A stretch of 64,000 bases of DNA, from the NCBI GenBank assembly GCA_023396115.1, contig JAEWXC010000062.1, forward strand, positions 1 through 64,000. The letters are read 5' to 3'. Both the position numbers and the translations under genes were made by a program. The notes below the pieces were generated by a model, which made no database searches, was not told the origin of the DNA, and worked only from the letters and a program-made list of their open reading frames with translations. This DNA comes from Actinomycetes bacterium. Lineage in GTDB: Bacteria > Actinomycetota > Actinomycetes > Propionibacteriales > Nocardioidaceae. Of the stretch, positions 8,827-17,089 are shown one piece after another; within the stretch, counting starts at the first letter, position 1; each line of letters begins with the position of its first letter.

Positions 8827-10380
8827 GTGCAGCACCTCGTTCGCCGCGCCGCCGCCCTGGCTGGCGCCGGCGCCCTCACCCTGGCGGCCGTGACCGGCGT
8901 CGCCACCCCGGCCCACGCCGACACCGACCAGGGCCCGGCCCGTGCCGCCGCGGCCTGGATGATCGCCAACCTCGGTCCGGACGGGCTGTTGCCCGGGTGG
9001 GGCGGCTCCGGCGACCTGGGCATGACCCTCGACCTGGGCAGCGAACTGGTCGCGGTCGGTGGGTTCGACGACGACGTCTCGGCCATCGCCGACCTGCTCG
9101 AGACCGACGGGCCCGCGTGGACCGTCAACGGGACCAAGGGCAGCTCCACCGCCAAGGCCCTGGCGTTCACCAGCGACGCCGGCGTCGACGCCCAGCTGGG
9201 CGCCGTGGACCTCACCGCCGCCATCGAGGGCATGGTCATCGACACCGGTGCCAGCACGGGCCGGATCGACGACGCCCCCGGCGGCTACGACAGCACCTGG
9301 ACCCAGATCTGGTCGGTCAAGGGACTCGTCGCCCGCGGCAGCGCCAAGGCCACCGAGGCCGTCGACTACCTGGTCTCCCAGCAGTGCGCCGACGGGTGGT
9401 TCAGGGACGCGCTGCCCACCGACCTGGACGCCGACCAGTCCTGCGTCTCGGACGCGACCGCCTCGGCCGGTCTCGACACCACCGCGCTCGCCGTGCTGAA
9501 CCTCGCCCCGTACGTGGACAGCACCCCGGCCCTGGCCCCGGTCGTGGAGAAGGCCGCTGACTGGCTGGTCACCCAGCAGGGCGCCGACGGCTCGTACAGC
9601 GACCCGTGGATGGGTCCCAACGCCAACACCACCGGTCTGGCCGCGTGGGCGCTGGACGCTGCCGGCGAGGACGCCGCTGCCGCCCGGTCCGCGATCTGGC
9701 TCCGCTCGCTGCAGGTGGCCGGTGAGTGCTCCGCCGCGCTCGGCGCCGAGGCCGGCGCGATCGCCTACACCCCCACCGAGCTCGCCGACGCCGCCGACGG
9801 GATCACCCCGGAGGGTCGCGGCCAGTGGATCATGGTCGGCAGCCAGGCCATCCCCGGTCTGCTCGCCGCTCCGAGCGCCACCCGCACCCCGACCGTCCAG
9901 GCCCCCGACTTCGCGAAGGCCGGTGGCACCGTCACCGCCCGGGTCGGCGGCCTGGCCCCCGGCGAGCGGGCCTGCCTGACCACCCCCGCAGGCGCTCAGC
10001 AGCTGACCGGGACGAACTCCGACCTGACCCCCGCGGTCCCCGCGGCCAGCGCCGGCACCCTCACGCTCACCCTGCGCACCACCGACGGCTCGACCAGCGC
10101 CAGCACCGTCGTCCTCGGCAAGACCACCCTCAAGGTCAAGCCCGCCAAGAAGAAGGTGAAGAAGGGCAAGCGGGTCAAGGTCACCGTCAAGGGCCTGGCC
10201 GCCGGCGAGCGGGTCACCGTCACGGTCAAGGGCGTCAAGAAGAAGGTCCGCGGCACCGCGAACGCCCGCGGCGTCTTCACCGCCAAGGTCAAGGCCCCGA
10301 AGAAGAAGGGCAAGACCAAGATCAAGGCCACCGGTCTCTACGGCAACCGCAAGGGTGTCGCGAAGGTGACCGTGCGCTGA
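8827..10380 (+). CDS. Secreted alpha/alpha-barrel (prenyltransferase-repeat) protein, predicted corrinoid capture
   Basis: The 517-residue protein starts at GTG 8827, six nt after a GGGAAGG site, with a Sec signal peptide ending near THAHA/AHA. The mature N-terminal part, about residues 30-340, is built of repeats such as AVDYLVSQQCADGWF and AADWLVTQQGADGSYSD, as in squalene-cyclase/prenyltransferase barrels. The segment NTTGLAAWAL resembles the S-T-G-M-A-x-Q-A-L motif of the alpha-domain of vertebrate intrinsic factor and transcobalamin. The last 90 residues are an Ig-like, strongly Lys-rich domain that could bind wall polymers. Position directly behind a B12 riboswitch and ahead of an ECF transporter suggests corrinoid binding. 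That is inference; a true terpene cyclase is unlikely because it is secreted and I see no DxDD motif. Confidence 0.75.
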   Translation: MQHLVRRAAALAGAGALTLAAVTGVATPAHADTDQGPARAAAAWMIANLGPDGLLPGWGGSGDLGMTLDLGSELVAVGGFDDDVSAIADLLETDGPAWTVNGTKGSSTAKALAFTSDAGVDAQLGAVDLTAAIEGMVIDTGASTGRIDDAPGGYDSTWTQIWSVKGLVARGSAKATEAVDYLVSQQCADGWFRDALPTDLDADQSCVSDATASAGLDTTALAVLNLAPYVDSTPALAPVVEKAADWLVTQQGADGSYSDPWMGPNANTTGLAAWALDAAGEDAAAARSAIWLRSLQVAGECSAALGAEAGAIAYTPTELADAADGITPEGRGQWIMVGSQAIPGLLAAPSATRTPTVQAPDFAKAGGTVTARVGGLAPGERACLTTPAGAQQLTGTNSDLTPAVPAASAGTLTLTLRTTDGSTSASTVVLGKTTLKVKPAKKKVKKGKRVKVTVKGLAAGERVTVTVKGVKKKVRGTANARGVFTAKVKAPKKKGKTKIKATGLYGNRKGVAKVTVR

Positions 10381-11288
10381 TGCGTGCCCTGCGACCTCTC
10401 GGGGCCGGGCTGGCCGCGGTCCTGGTGACCGCGGCCGCCCTGGTCGGCCTCAGCCCGACCCCGGCCAGCGCCGCCGCCTGCTCGGGCAGCGGCGGGGCGA
10501 GCGTGATCGTCGACTTCGCCCAGCTCGGCGGTGTCCGCGCCGGCTGCGACACCTCGGTGGCCGGCCAGACCGCCCAGGGTGTCTTCGCCGACGCCGGCTT
10601 CCCGCTCACGATGGCCCCCGGTGGGTTCGTGTGCCGGGTCAGCGGGGTGCCGACCCAGGACAACTGCGCCGACGCGGCCCCGGCCGACGCGTACTGGTCC
10701 CTGTGGACCGCCGACGGCAAGGGCGGCGGCTGGGTCTACGCCAGCCGCGGCGTCGGGTCGTTGCGGGTGCCCGAGGGCGGGTACGTGGCCTTCTCGTGGC
10801 ACCAGGGCAGTGGACGGGCGGCTCCGCCGTCGGTGACCCCGACCCGTCGTCAGCAGCCCACCCAGGCACCCAGCCCGCAGCCGACGAAGAACCCGACCAA
10901 GCAGCCCACCCAGGCCCCCACGAAGAACCCGACCCGGGGGCCGTCCAACTCCACCCCCGGGCCCAGTGCCGGCCCGACCAGCGCCTCGACCGACCCCTCG
11001 GCCAGCGCCCCGGACCCGTCGGCCACGGCCTCGGACGACCCCTCGGCCAGTGAGTCCGCCAGCGAGTCCGCCGGTGCCGACGCCTCGTCGTCGACCACCG
11101 GCCCGTCCGCGACGCCCACCGGCGAGCCGACCTCGGCCGCCGACGTCACCGCCGGACCGGTCGCGGACATGAGCGGCGAGGCCTCCGAGGGCTCCGACGG
11201 CGGGCTGCCGATCCTGGTGCCGGTACTGGCCGTGCTCGGTGTCCTCGGCGCCGGTGCCCTGGTCGTTCTCCGCCGACGCAGCGCCTGA
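10380..11288 (+). CDS. Membrane-anchored DUF4430/SCO2322-like surface protein, predicted corrinoid capture
   Basis: The 302-residue protein overlaps the preceding gene by one base. It has an N-terminal signal peptide, then a roughly 110-residue beta-rich domain. That domain contains ASVIVDFAQLGG, a GxVCRVSGVP segment and AYWSLWTADGKGGGWVYA, the pattern of DUF4430, which is the C-terminal beta-domain of transcobalamin-like proteins. Three or more Cys may form disulfides. Next comes about 130 residues of Pro/Thr/Ser-rich wall-spanning linker. A final hydrophobic helix (LPILVPVLAVLGVLGAGAL) plus RRRSA fixes it in the membrane. There is no LPxTG sortase motif. With the upstream protein it supplies both halves of a transcobalamin-type binder. 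I recall this as close to the SCO2322 family of Streptomyces. Confidence 0.75.
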   Translation: MRALRPLGAGLAAVLVTAAALVGLSPTPASAAACSGSGGASVIVDFAQLGGVRAGCDTSVAGQTAQGVFADAGFPLTMAPGGFVCRVSGVPTQDNCADAAPADAYWSLWTADGKGGGWVYASRGVGSLRVPEGGYVAFSWHQGSGRAAPPSVTPTRRQQPTQAPSPQPTKNPTKQPTQAPTKNPTRGPSNSTPGPSAGPTSASTDPSASAPDPSATASDDPSASESASESAGADASSSTTGPSATPTGEPTSAADVTAGPVADMSGEASEGSDGGLPILVPVLAVLGVLGAGALVVLRRRSA

Positions 11289-11290
11289 GC

Positions 11291-12448
11291 ATGACGCTCT
11301 CCGGACCCACCACACGCGGCCGTGTGCGGCTCCCACGGGAGCTGCACCCGGTCGCGTGGTGGGTCTGGGCGGTCGGCGTCGCCGCCGCCGCGTCGCTGAC
11401 CACCAACCCCTGGTCCCTGGCACTGCTCGCCGCGGTCCTGTGCGTCGTCGTGCTCGCGTGCCGCGGCGACGGCACCTGGGCGCGGGCGTTCCGGCTGTAC
11501 CTGTGGCTGGCCGCGATCACCGTGGTCGTCCGGGTGCTGTTCCGGGTGCTGCTGGGCGGCAGCGACGTCGGCCACGTGCTGGTCGACCTGCCCACGGTCC
11601 CGCTGCCCGAGTGGGCCGCCGGGATCCGGCTGCTCGGCCCGGTCACCTCCGAGGCGGTGCTCGCCGGCCTCTACGACGGGATGCAGCTGGCCTGCATCAT
11701 GCTGGCCTTCGGTGCCGCCAACGCGCTGGCCAACCCCAAGCGGTTGCTGCGTTCCCTGCCCGCAGCCCTCTACGAGATCGGCACCGCCCTGGTGGTCGCC
11801 GTCTCGGTGCTGCCCCAGCTGGCCGACAGTGCCCGCCGCGTCAAGCACGCCCAGGAGCTGCGCGGGGGAGCCGGGGGACGCATCCGGGGACTGCGCCGAC
11901 TGCTGGTCCCGATCCTCGAGGACGCCTTCGAGCGGTCCCTGGCCCTGGCCGCCGGGATGGACGCGCGCGGCTACGGGCGTTCCGGTGACGCGGCGCCCGC
12001 CGAACGACGTCGGACCGGTGCCCTGATGGTGCTGGCCCTGCTGGGCTCGGCCGTGGGGGTCTACGGCTTCCTCGACTCCACCACGCCGCGCTGGCTCGGC
12101 CTGCCGATGCTCACCCTGGGGGCCCTGTCCGCGGTCGCCGGGCTCTCCAGCGCCGGGCGCCGCGTCAGCCGCACCCGCTACCGTCCCGCGACCTGGCAGC
12201 CGGCAGAGTTCCTCGTCGCCGGCAGCGGTCTGGTGGTCGGGGTGGGCATCGGGTGGTGGGCCCACCAGGTGCCCGACCTGGCGCACCCGCTGGTCACCAG
12301 CGCCCCGGTGATCGACCTGGTCGGGCTGCTGGTGCCGTTGGTGGCCCTGCTGCCCTGCCTGGTGGCGCCGCCGGCCCCCACCGTGGCCACCCGCGCCGCG
12401 GTCGCGGCCACCGTCCCCGACCAGACCCCCGAGAAGGCGGCGGCATGA
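11291..12448 (+). CDS. ECF transporter T component (CbiQ/EcfT family)
   Basis: This is the membrane scaffold of an energy-coupling-factor importer. The 385-residue protein has about eight hydrophobic segments. It also has the two cytoplasmic coupling-helix signatures of the family, an A-x-E-L-R-G version (HAQELRGG, about residue 197) and the A-R-G version (AAGMDARGYG, about residue 223), which contact the ATPases. It starts two nt after the upstream stop and overlaps the ATPase gene by four bases. The C-terminal extra hydrophobic region, about residues 235-365, is longer than in the minimal CbiQ fold. The substrate is set by the S component, not by this protein. Confidence 0.88.
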   Translation: MTLSGPTTRGRVRLPRELHPVAWWVWAVGVAAAASLTTNPWSLALLAAVLCVVVLACRGDGTWARAFRLYLWLAAITVVVRVLFRVLLGGSDVGHVLVDLPTVPLPEWAAGIRLLGPVTSEAVLAGLYDGMQLACIMLAFGAANALANPKRLLRSLPAALYEIGTALVVAVSVLPQLADSARRVKHAQELRGGAGGRIRGLRRLLVPILEDAFERSLALAAGMDARGYGRSGDAAPAERRRTGALMVLALLGSAVGVYGFLDSTTPRWLGLPMLTLGALSAVAGLSSAGRRVSRTRYRPATWQPAEFLVAGSGLVVGVGIGWWAHQVPDLAHPLVTSAPVIDLVGLLVPLVALLPCLVAPPAPTVATRAAVAATVPDQTPEKAAA

Positions 12449-14052
12449 TCGAGCTGCGCGACATCCACCTCGCCTACCCCGCTCCCGGAGCGGACGCCGG
12501 CCAGCGGACCGTGCTGGCCGGGGTCGACCTGCACCTGGACGACGGGGAGCTGGTGCTGCTCGCCGGCCCCACCGGGGCGGGCAAGTCCAGCTTGCTCGGC
12601 GTCGTCGCCGGGCTGGTCCCCACCTACTCCGGCGGCACGCTGCGCGGCGACGTGCTGCTCGACGGGGTCTCGGTGATCGACCGCCCGGCCCGCGAGCGCG
12701 CCGGCACGATCGGCTACGTGGGGCAGAACCCGGCCGCGTGGTTCGTCACCGACACCGTCGAGGAGGAGCTCGCCTACGGCATGGAGCAGCTCGGTCTGCC
12801 CGCCGCCACCATGCGCCGCCGGGTCGAGGAGACCCTGGACCTGCTCGGCATCGCCGACCTGCGCCACCGCGACCTGCGCACCCTGTCGGGTGGCCAGCAG
12901 CAGCGGGTGGCGATCGGCTCGGTGCTGACCATGCACCCCCGTCTGCTGGTCCTCGACGAGCCGACCTCGGCGCTGGACCCCACCGCAGCCGAGGAGGTGC
13001 TGGCCACGGTCACCCGGTTGGTGCACGACCTGGGCGTCACGGTGCTGCTGGCCGAGCACCGACTCGAACGCGTCGTGCCGTTCGTGGACCGGATGGTGCT
13101 GCTGCGCCCCGACGGCACGGTGCACGTCGACGAGCCGCAGGTGGTGCTCGCCGACTCGCCGGTCGCGCCCCCGATCGTGGAGCTGGGCCGGCTGGCCGGC
13201 TGGTCTCCGCTGCCGTTGACGGTCCGTGAGGCCCGACGCCGTGCCGGTGCCTGGCGGTCCTCGCTGACCGCTCCGCCTGCGCCACCCGCGCCGACGGGGG
13301 CCGAGGCGCTGCGGGCGCGCGGCGTGGTCGTCGCCCAGGGCGGCACCCCCGTGCTCCGCGGGGTCGACCTCACTCTCCGCCGGGGCACCGTGACCGGCCT
13401 GATGGGACGCAACGGCGCCGGCAAGTCGACGCTGCTGTGGGCCCTGCAGGGCCGGCTCGGCCGGCTGGCGGGGGAGGTCTCCAGCCAGGGCCGGGACCCA
13501 CACGCCGTCGCCGGTGCCGAGCGCCGCCGGGCCGCCGGCATGGTGCCCCAGACCGCCGCCGACCTGCTCTACCTGGAGACCGTCGCCGCCGAGTGCGCCG
13601 CCGCCGACCAGGACGCCGACGCCCCCGGCCGGTGCTCCGCACTGCTCGAGTCGATGGCCCCGGGCATCGACCCCACCACCCACCCCCGGGACCTCTCCGA
13701 GGGGCAGCGGCTGGCGCTGGCCGTCGCGGTCGTGCTCACCGCCCGCCCGCCGGTGCTGCTGCTCGACGAACCCACCCGGGGGCTGGACTACCCGGCCAAG
13801 CAGGCACTGGGCCGGGCGCTGCGCCAGCTCGCCGACGACGGGCACGCGGTGCTGGTGGCCACCCACGACGTGGAGTTCGTGGCGCAGGTGGCCGACCACG
13901 TGCTGGTGCTGGCCGAGGGCGAGGTCGTCTCCTCCGGACCCACCGCCGCCGTGGTGGCCGAGTCGCCCTCGTTCGCGCCGCAGGTGACCAAGGTGCTCGG
14001 ACCCGGCTGGCTCACCGTCGCGCAGGTCGCCGACGCCGTGGGGGCGACGTGA
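12445..14052 (+). CDS. ECF transporter double ATPase (fused EcfA-EcfA')
   Basis: The 535-residue protein contains two complete ABC ATPase domains. The first has GPTGAGKSS as Walker A, signature LSGGQQQR and Walker B LLVLDEPTSALDP. The second, from about residue 285, has GRNGAGKST, a degenerate signature LSEGQRLA and LLLDEPTRGLD. A fused pair replaces the usual heterodimer of ECF transporters. The Q-loop glutamine is visible in domain 1 (GYVGQNP). It overlaps its neighbours by four bases on each side (ATGA, GTGA), which fixes the GTG start of the next gene and argues for strict coupling. Confidence 0.92.
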   Translation: MIELRDIHLAYPAPGADAGQRTVLAGVDLHLDDGELVLLAGPTGAGKSSLLGVVAGLVPTYSGGTLRGDVLLDGVSVIDRPARERAGTIGYVGQNPAAWFVTDTVEEELAYGMEQLGLPAATMRRRVEETLDLLGIADLRHRDLRTLSGGQQQRVAIGSVLTMHPRLLVLDEPTSALDPTAAEEVLATVTRLVHDLGVTVLLAEHRLERVVPFVDRMVLLRPDGTVHVDEPQVVLADSPVAPPIVELGRLAGWSPLPLTVREARRRAGAWRSSLTAPPAPPAPTGAEALRARGVVVAQGGTPVLRGVDLTLRRGTVTGLMGRNGAGKSTLLWALQGRLGRLAGEVSSQGRDPHAVAGAERRRAAGMVPQTAADLLYLETVAAECAAADQDADAPGRCSALLESMAPGIDPTTHPRDLSEGQRLALAVAVVLTARPPVLLLDEPTRGLDYPAKQALGRALRQLADDGHAVLVATHDVEFVAQVADHVLVLAEGEVVSSGPTAAVVAESPSFAPQVTKVLGPGWLTVAQVADAVGAT

Positions 14053-14897
14053 GCACCGTGAGCGCCACGGGCAACACGGGCAGCACCGGGCGCCGGCCCG
14101 GCGACCCGTCGCTGCGGATCGGCCCCCGCTCGGCCCTGGTCCTGGCGCTGGTCTCGGCCGTGGGCCTGATGATGCTCGGCTGGCCGCTGCTGCTGGACGT
14201 GCCCGACGGTGCCCGGGTGGACCCGCCGTTCCTGTTCCTGGCGCTGCTGCCGCTGCTGATCGTCATGGTGCTGGCCGAGATGACCGAGGGCGGGATGGAC
14301 GCCCGGGTGCTGGCCATCCTGGGGCTGCTCTCCGCGGTCAACGGGGTGCTGCGCGGTCTGGGCGCCGGCGTCGCCGGGCTGGAGTTGGTCTTCTTCCTGC
14401 TGATCCTGGGTGGGCGGGTGCTCGGACCGGCGTTCGGGTTCGTGCTGGGCTGCACCTCGCTGTTCGTCTCGGCGCTGTTCACCGCCGGGGTGGGGCCGTG
14501 GCTGCCGTTCCAGATGCTGGTGGCCGGCTGGGTCGGGATGGGCGCCGGGCTGCTGCCGCGCCGGTTCACCGGCCGCGCCGAGATCGTGGTGCTGGTGGTC
14601 TACGGCATCGTCGCGGCCTACCTGTACGGGGCGCTGATGAACCTGTGGGGCTGGCCGTTCATGCTCGGCATCGAGGTGCCCGGGCACGAGGCCACCGACC
14701 TCTCGTTCGTCTCCGGGGCCCCGTTCACCGAGAACCTGCACCGGTTCGCGCTGTACACGCTGTTCACCTCCACCGGGGGCTGGGACACCGGCCGCGCGGT
14801 CACCAACGCCGTCGCGATCGCGCTGCTGGGACCGGCGGTGCTCTCCAGCCTGCGCCGTGCCGCCCGTCGCGCCCGCGTGGAGCGCACCGTCCCCTGA
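14049..14897 (+). CDS. ECF transporter S component, predicted corrinoid or precursor specificity
   Basis: This is the substrate-binding membrane subunit of the ECF module. The 282-residue protein starts at a GTG overlapping the ATPase stop and has about six transmembrane segments. It carries the glycine-rich stretch of the ECF S-component family (GVGPWLPFQMLVAGWVGMGAG) after a long LGCTSLFVSALFTAG helix. Specificity cannot be read from these motifs. The cobalamin riboswitch and the transcobalamin-like proteins point to cobalamin, cobinamide or a lower-ligand precursor; cobalt is less likely because no CbiM or CbiN is present. It is the last gene of the operon and converges with the next gene at 12 bp. 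Confidence 0.82.
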   Translation: MSTVSATGNTGSTGRRPGDPSLRIGPRSALVLALVSAVGLMMLGWPLLLDVPDGARVDPPFLFLALLPLLIVMVLAEMTEGGMDARVLAILGLLSAVNGVLRGLGAGVAGLELVFFLLILGGRVLGPAFGFVLGCTSLFVSALFTAGVGPWLPFQMLVAGWVGMGAGLLPRRFTGRAEIVVLVVYGIVAAYLYGALMNLWGWPFMLGIEVPGHEATDLSFVSGAPFTENLHRFALYTLFTSTGGWDTGRAVTNAVAIALLGPAVLSSLRRAARRARVERTVP

Positions 14898-14909
14898 CCC
14901 GGACCGGGC

Positions 14910-16103
14910 TCAGTCGAACTCGACCCGCAGCACCCGGTCGTCGCGCGGGCCCGGCTCGGCCCGGCCGTCGGTGTTGGAGGTGGTGATCCACAGCGACCCG
15001 TCCGGGGCGGTGGACACCGTACGGATCCGGCCCAGGTCGCCCACGAACCAGTCCCGGGGCGGCTGCACCCCGCCCTTCAGGTCCAGGGCGGTGCCCCACA
15101 ACCGGGTCCCGCGCAGCGCCCCGGACCACAGGACACCGTCCCGGAAGGCCAGACCCGACGGGGAGTTCTCGGCCGGGTTCCACACCGCCGCCGGGGCGGT
15201 GAACGCCTCGTCGTCACGTCCCTCGTTGCCCTCCATCACCGGCCAGCCGTAGTTGCCGCCGGCGCTGATCAGGTTGAGCTCGTCCCAGGTGGAGTCACCG
15301 AACTCGGTGGCCCACAGCCGCCCCTCGTCGTCGAAGGCCAGCCCCTGCACGTTGCGGTGCCCCATCGAGTAGACCGGGGAGTCCCACGGGTTGCCGGGCG
15401 CCGGGTCGCCGTCCGGGGTGATCCGCAGGATCTTGCCGGCCAGGGAGTCCCGGTCCTGGGCCAGGTCGGGTTGGGTGGCGTCGCCGGTGGAGACGTAGAG
15501 GTGGCCGTCGGGACCGAAGGCCATCCGCCCGCCGTCGTGCAGGAAGCTGCTCGGGATGCCGGTCAGCACGGGTTCCGGGGCGCTGGTCGCCTCCCCGTCG
15601 AAGCGGACCGTGACCACGCGGTTGTCCTCGCGGGTGGTCAGGTACAGGAACACCTCGGAGTCCTCGTCGAACGTCGGGGACACCGCCACCCCCAACAGCC
15701 CCGACTCGCCACCGGACTCGGCCTCGACGGTGCCCACGACCCGGCTGCGCCAGCGCTCGCCGCGCTCCACCAGGTGCAGGAGGCGACCGGTGTCGCGCTC
15801 GGTGACCAGGGCCGAGCCGTCGGGCAGGAACCCCAGACCCCAGGGGGTGGTCAGTCCGGTGACCACCGGCGTGGTGCCCTGCGGGTCGCCGGAGACCGGG
15901 CCGGGGTCGGTGCTGGGGGTGGAGGTGTCCGGCGGCGGGTCGGTCACGCCCGCGGTCGCGGTGACGGTGGAGCCGGGCGGCTGCTCCTCGTCGCTGCACG
16001 CCGCCAGCGCGGGGGCCAGCAGCACGCTCAGGACCACCGCGGCGACCGTGCGCCGGGGCTCAGGGTTGCGGCGCGGGCGGGATCGGCTGCTCCGGGGCTC
16101 CAT
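14910..16103 (-). CDS. PQQ-dependent sugar dehydrogenase-like lipoprotein
   Basis: This is a predicted cell-surface soluble-type glucose/sorbosone dehydrogenase, a six-bladed beta-propeller that may use PQQ. The 397-residue protein has a long basic N-region, lipobox LAAC and a Thr/Pro-rich linker. The propeller follows, with LTTPWGLGFLPDGSALVTER, FLHDGGRMAFGPDGHLYVSTGDA, YSMGHRNVQGLAFD and GGNYGWPVMEG. HDGGR and GHRNVQGL are the usual active-site and calcium-site segments. No PQQ synthesis genes are present in this window, so cofactor use is unproven. Its start overlaps the end of the upstream exporter gene by 44 bp, suggesting co-transcription. Confidence 0.87.
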   Translation of the reverse strand: MEPRSSRSRPRRNPEPRRTVAAVVLSVLLAPALAACSDEEQPPGSTVTATAGVTDPPPDTSTPSTDPGPVSGDPQGTTPVVTGLTTPWGLGFLPDGSALVTERDTGRLLHLVERGERWRSRVVGTVEAESGGESGLLGVAVSPTFDEDSEVFLYLTTREDNRVVTVRFDGEATSAPEPVLTGIPSSFLHDGGRMAFGPDGHLYVSTGDATQPDLAQDRDSLAGKILRITPDGDPAPGNPWDSPVYSMGHRNVQGLAFDDEGRLWATEFGDSTWDELNLISAGGNYGWPVMEGNEGRDDEAFTAPAAVWNPAENSPSGLAFRDGVLWSGALRGTRLWGTALDLKGGVQPPRDWFVGDLGRIRTVSTAPDGSLWITTSNTDGRAEPGPRDDRVLRVEFD

Positions 16104-16980
16104 GGGAGGAGTCTGCCGTACCGGTGTCCGGGCGGCGCCGACCTGCGGTGGCGGTGGCGCCGATGCTGGCCGCCACCACGCACGCCATCGCCAGCCACTG
16201 TCCGGCGCTCAACCGCTCGTCCAGCATCAGCAGCGCCGCCAGGGCGGCCGCGGCCGGTTCCATGCTCATCAGGATCCCGAACGCCGAGGCCGGGATCCGG
16301 CGCAGCGCGACCAGCTCCAGCGCGTAGGGGATCACCGAGCTGAGCACCCCGACCGCGGCGCCCAGCGCCAGCACCCGCGGATCGGTGAGGAACCCGGCGC
16401 CGCCGACCAGGGCGACGGGGGAGACCAGCAGCACCGCCACCGCCGAGGCCGCGGCCAGACCGTCGAGCCCCTCCCAGCGTCGCCCGGTCGCGGCGGAGAG
16501 CAGGATGTAGCCGCCCCACGCGGCACCGGCCAGCAGCGCGAACGCCACGCCGACCGGGTCCAGGTCGGTCTTCTCCCAGCCGAGCAGCAGCACCCCGAGC
16601 AGGGCCAGCCCGGCCCAGACCAGGTCCCGTGCCCGGCGGGAACCCAGGACCGCCACGGCCAGCGGTCCGATGAACTCGATGGTGACCGCCACCCCGAGCG
16701 GGATCCGGGCGAACGACTGGTAGATCGCCCAGTTCATCAGCCCCAGGCACAGCCCGTAGCCGGCCACCACCCACCAGTCGGTGCGCGAACGGCCGGTGAG
16801 CCGGGGCCGGATCAGCGCCAGCAGCAGCAGGGTCGAGGTGGCCAGCCGCAGCCACACCATGGCCTCGGGGGAGACGGTGTCGAAGAGGCCCTTGGCGATC
16901 GCGGCACCGACCTGGACCGAGGCGATGCTGCCCAGCACCATCGCGACGGCGCCGAGGCGACGGGTGGAGTAAGGGCTCAC
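16060..16980 (-). CDS. EamA/RhtA-family transporter (drug/metabolite exporter)
   Basis: The 306-residue integral membrane protein has ten predicted helices in two EamA halves. Characteristic pieces are SPEAMVWLRLATSTLLLL in the first half, GVAVTIEFIGPLAVAVLG, and in the second half SSVIPYALELVALRRIP with ASAFGILMSMEPAAAALAAL. The pattern is that of RhtA, the threonine/homoserine exporter of Escherichia coli, so amino-acid export is the best guess. Translation starts at GTG 16980. The last 44 bp overlap the dehydrogenase gene in a different frame, where the tail becomes Pro/Gly rich. Confidence 0.87.
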   Translation of the reverse strand: MSPYSTRRLGAVAMVLGSIASVQVGAAIAKGLFDTVSPEAMVWLRLATSTLLLLALIRPRLTGRSRTDWWVVAGYGLCLGLMNWAIYQSFARIPLGVAVTIEFIGPLAVAVLGSRRARDLVWAGLALLGVLLLGWEKTDLDPVGVAFALLAGAAWGGYILLSAATGRRWEGLDGLAAASAVAVLLVSPVALVGGAGFLTDPRVLALGAAVGVLSSVIPYALELVALRRIPASAFGILMSMEPAAAALAALLMLDERLSAGQWLAMACVVAASIGATATAGRRRPDTGTADSSHGAPEQPIPPAPQP

Positions 16981-17047
16981 CGGGACATCATCACCGACGC
17001 GCGGCCCAGCGGGGGTGCGGCACGACCGTTCCGGTGCGCAGGAGTCG

Positions 17048-17089
17048 GTGCTCAGGACCCAGTGCTCAGGACCCAGTACTCAGGAAGGG
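17048..17089 (-). repeat. 14-bp tandem repeat at the PadR stop codon
   Basis: On the minus strand the stop TGA is the first base of TGAGTACTGGGTCC, then TGAGCACTGGGTCC, then a partial third copy TGAGCACC. The period is 14 bp, so downstream copies of the stop fall in other frames. Confidence 0.8.

Noticed and set aside
8827..10380. Terpene cyclase/squalene-hopene cyclase function
   Set aside because: The barrel repeats are similar, but the protein is secreted, I see no DxDD catalytic motif, and it is controlled by a cobalamin riboswitch.
11291..14897. Cobalt (CbiMNQO) or other metal ECF transporter
   Set aside because: There is no CbiM with its His-rich N-terminus and no CbiN. The surface proteins and riboswitch fit corrinoids better.
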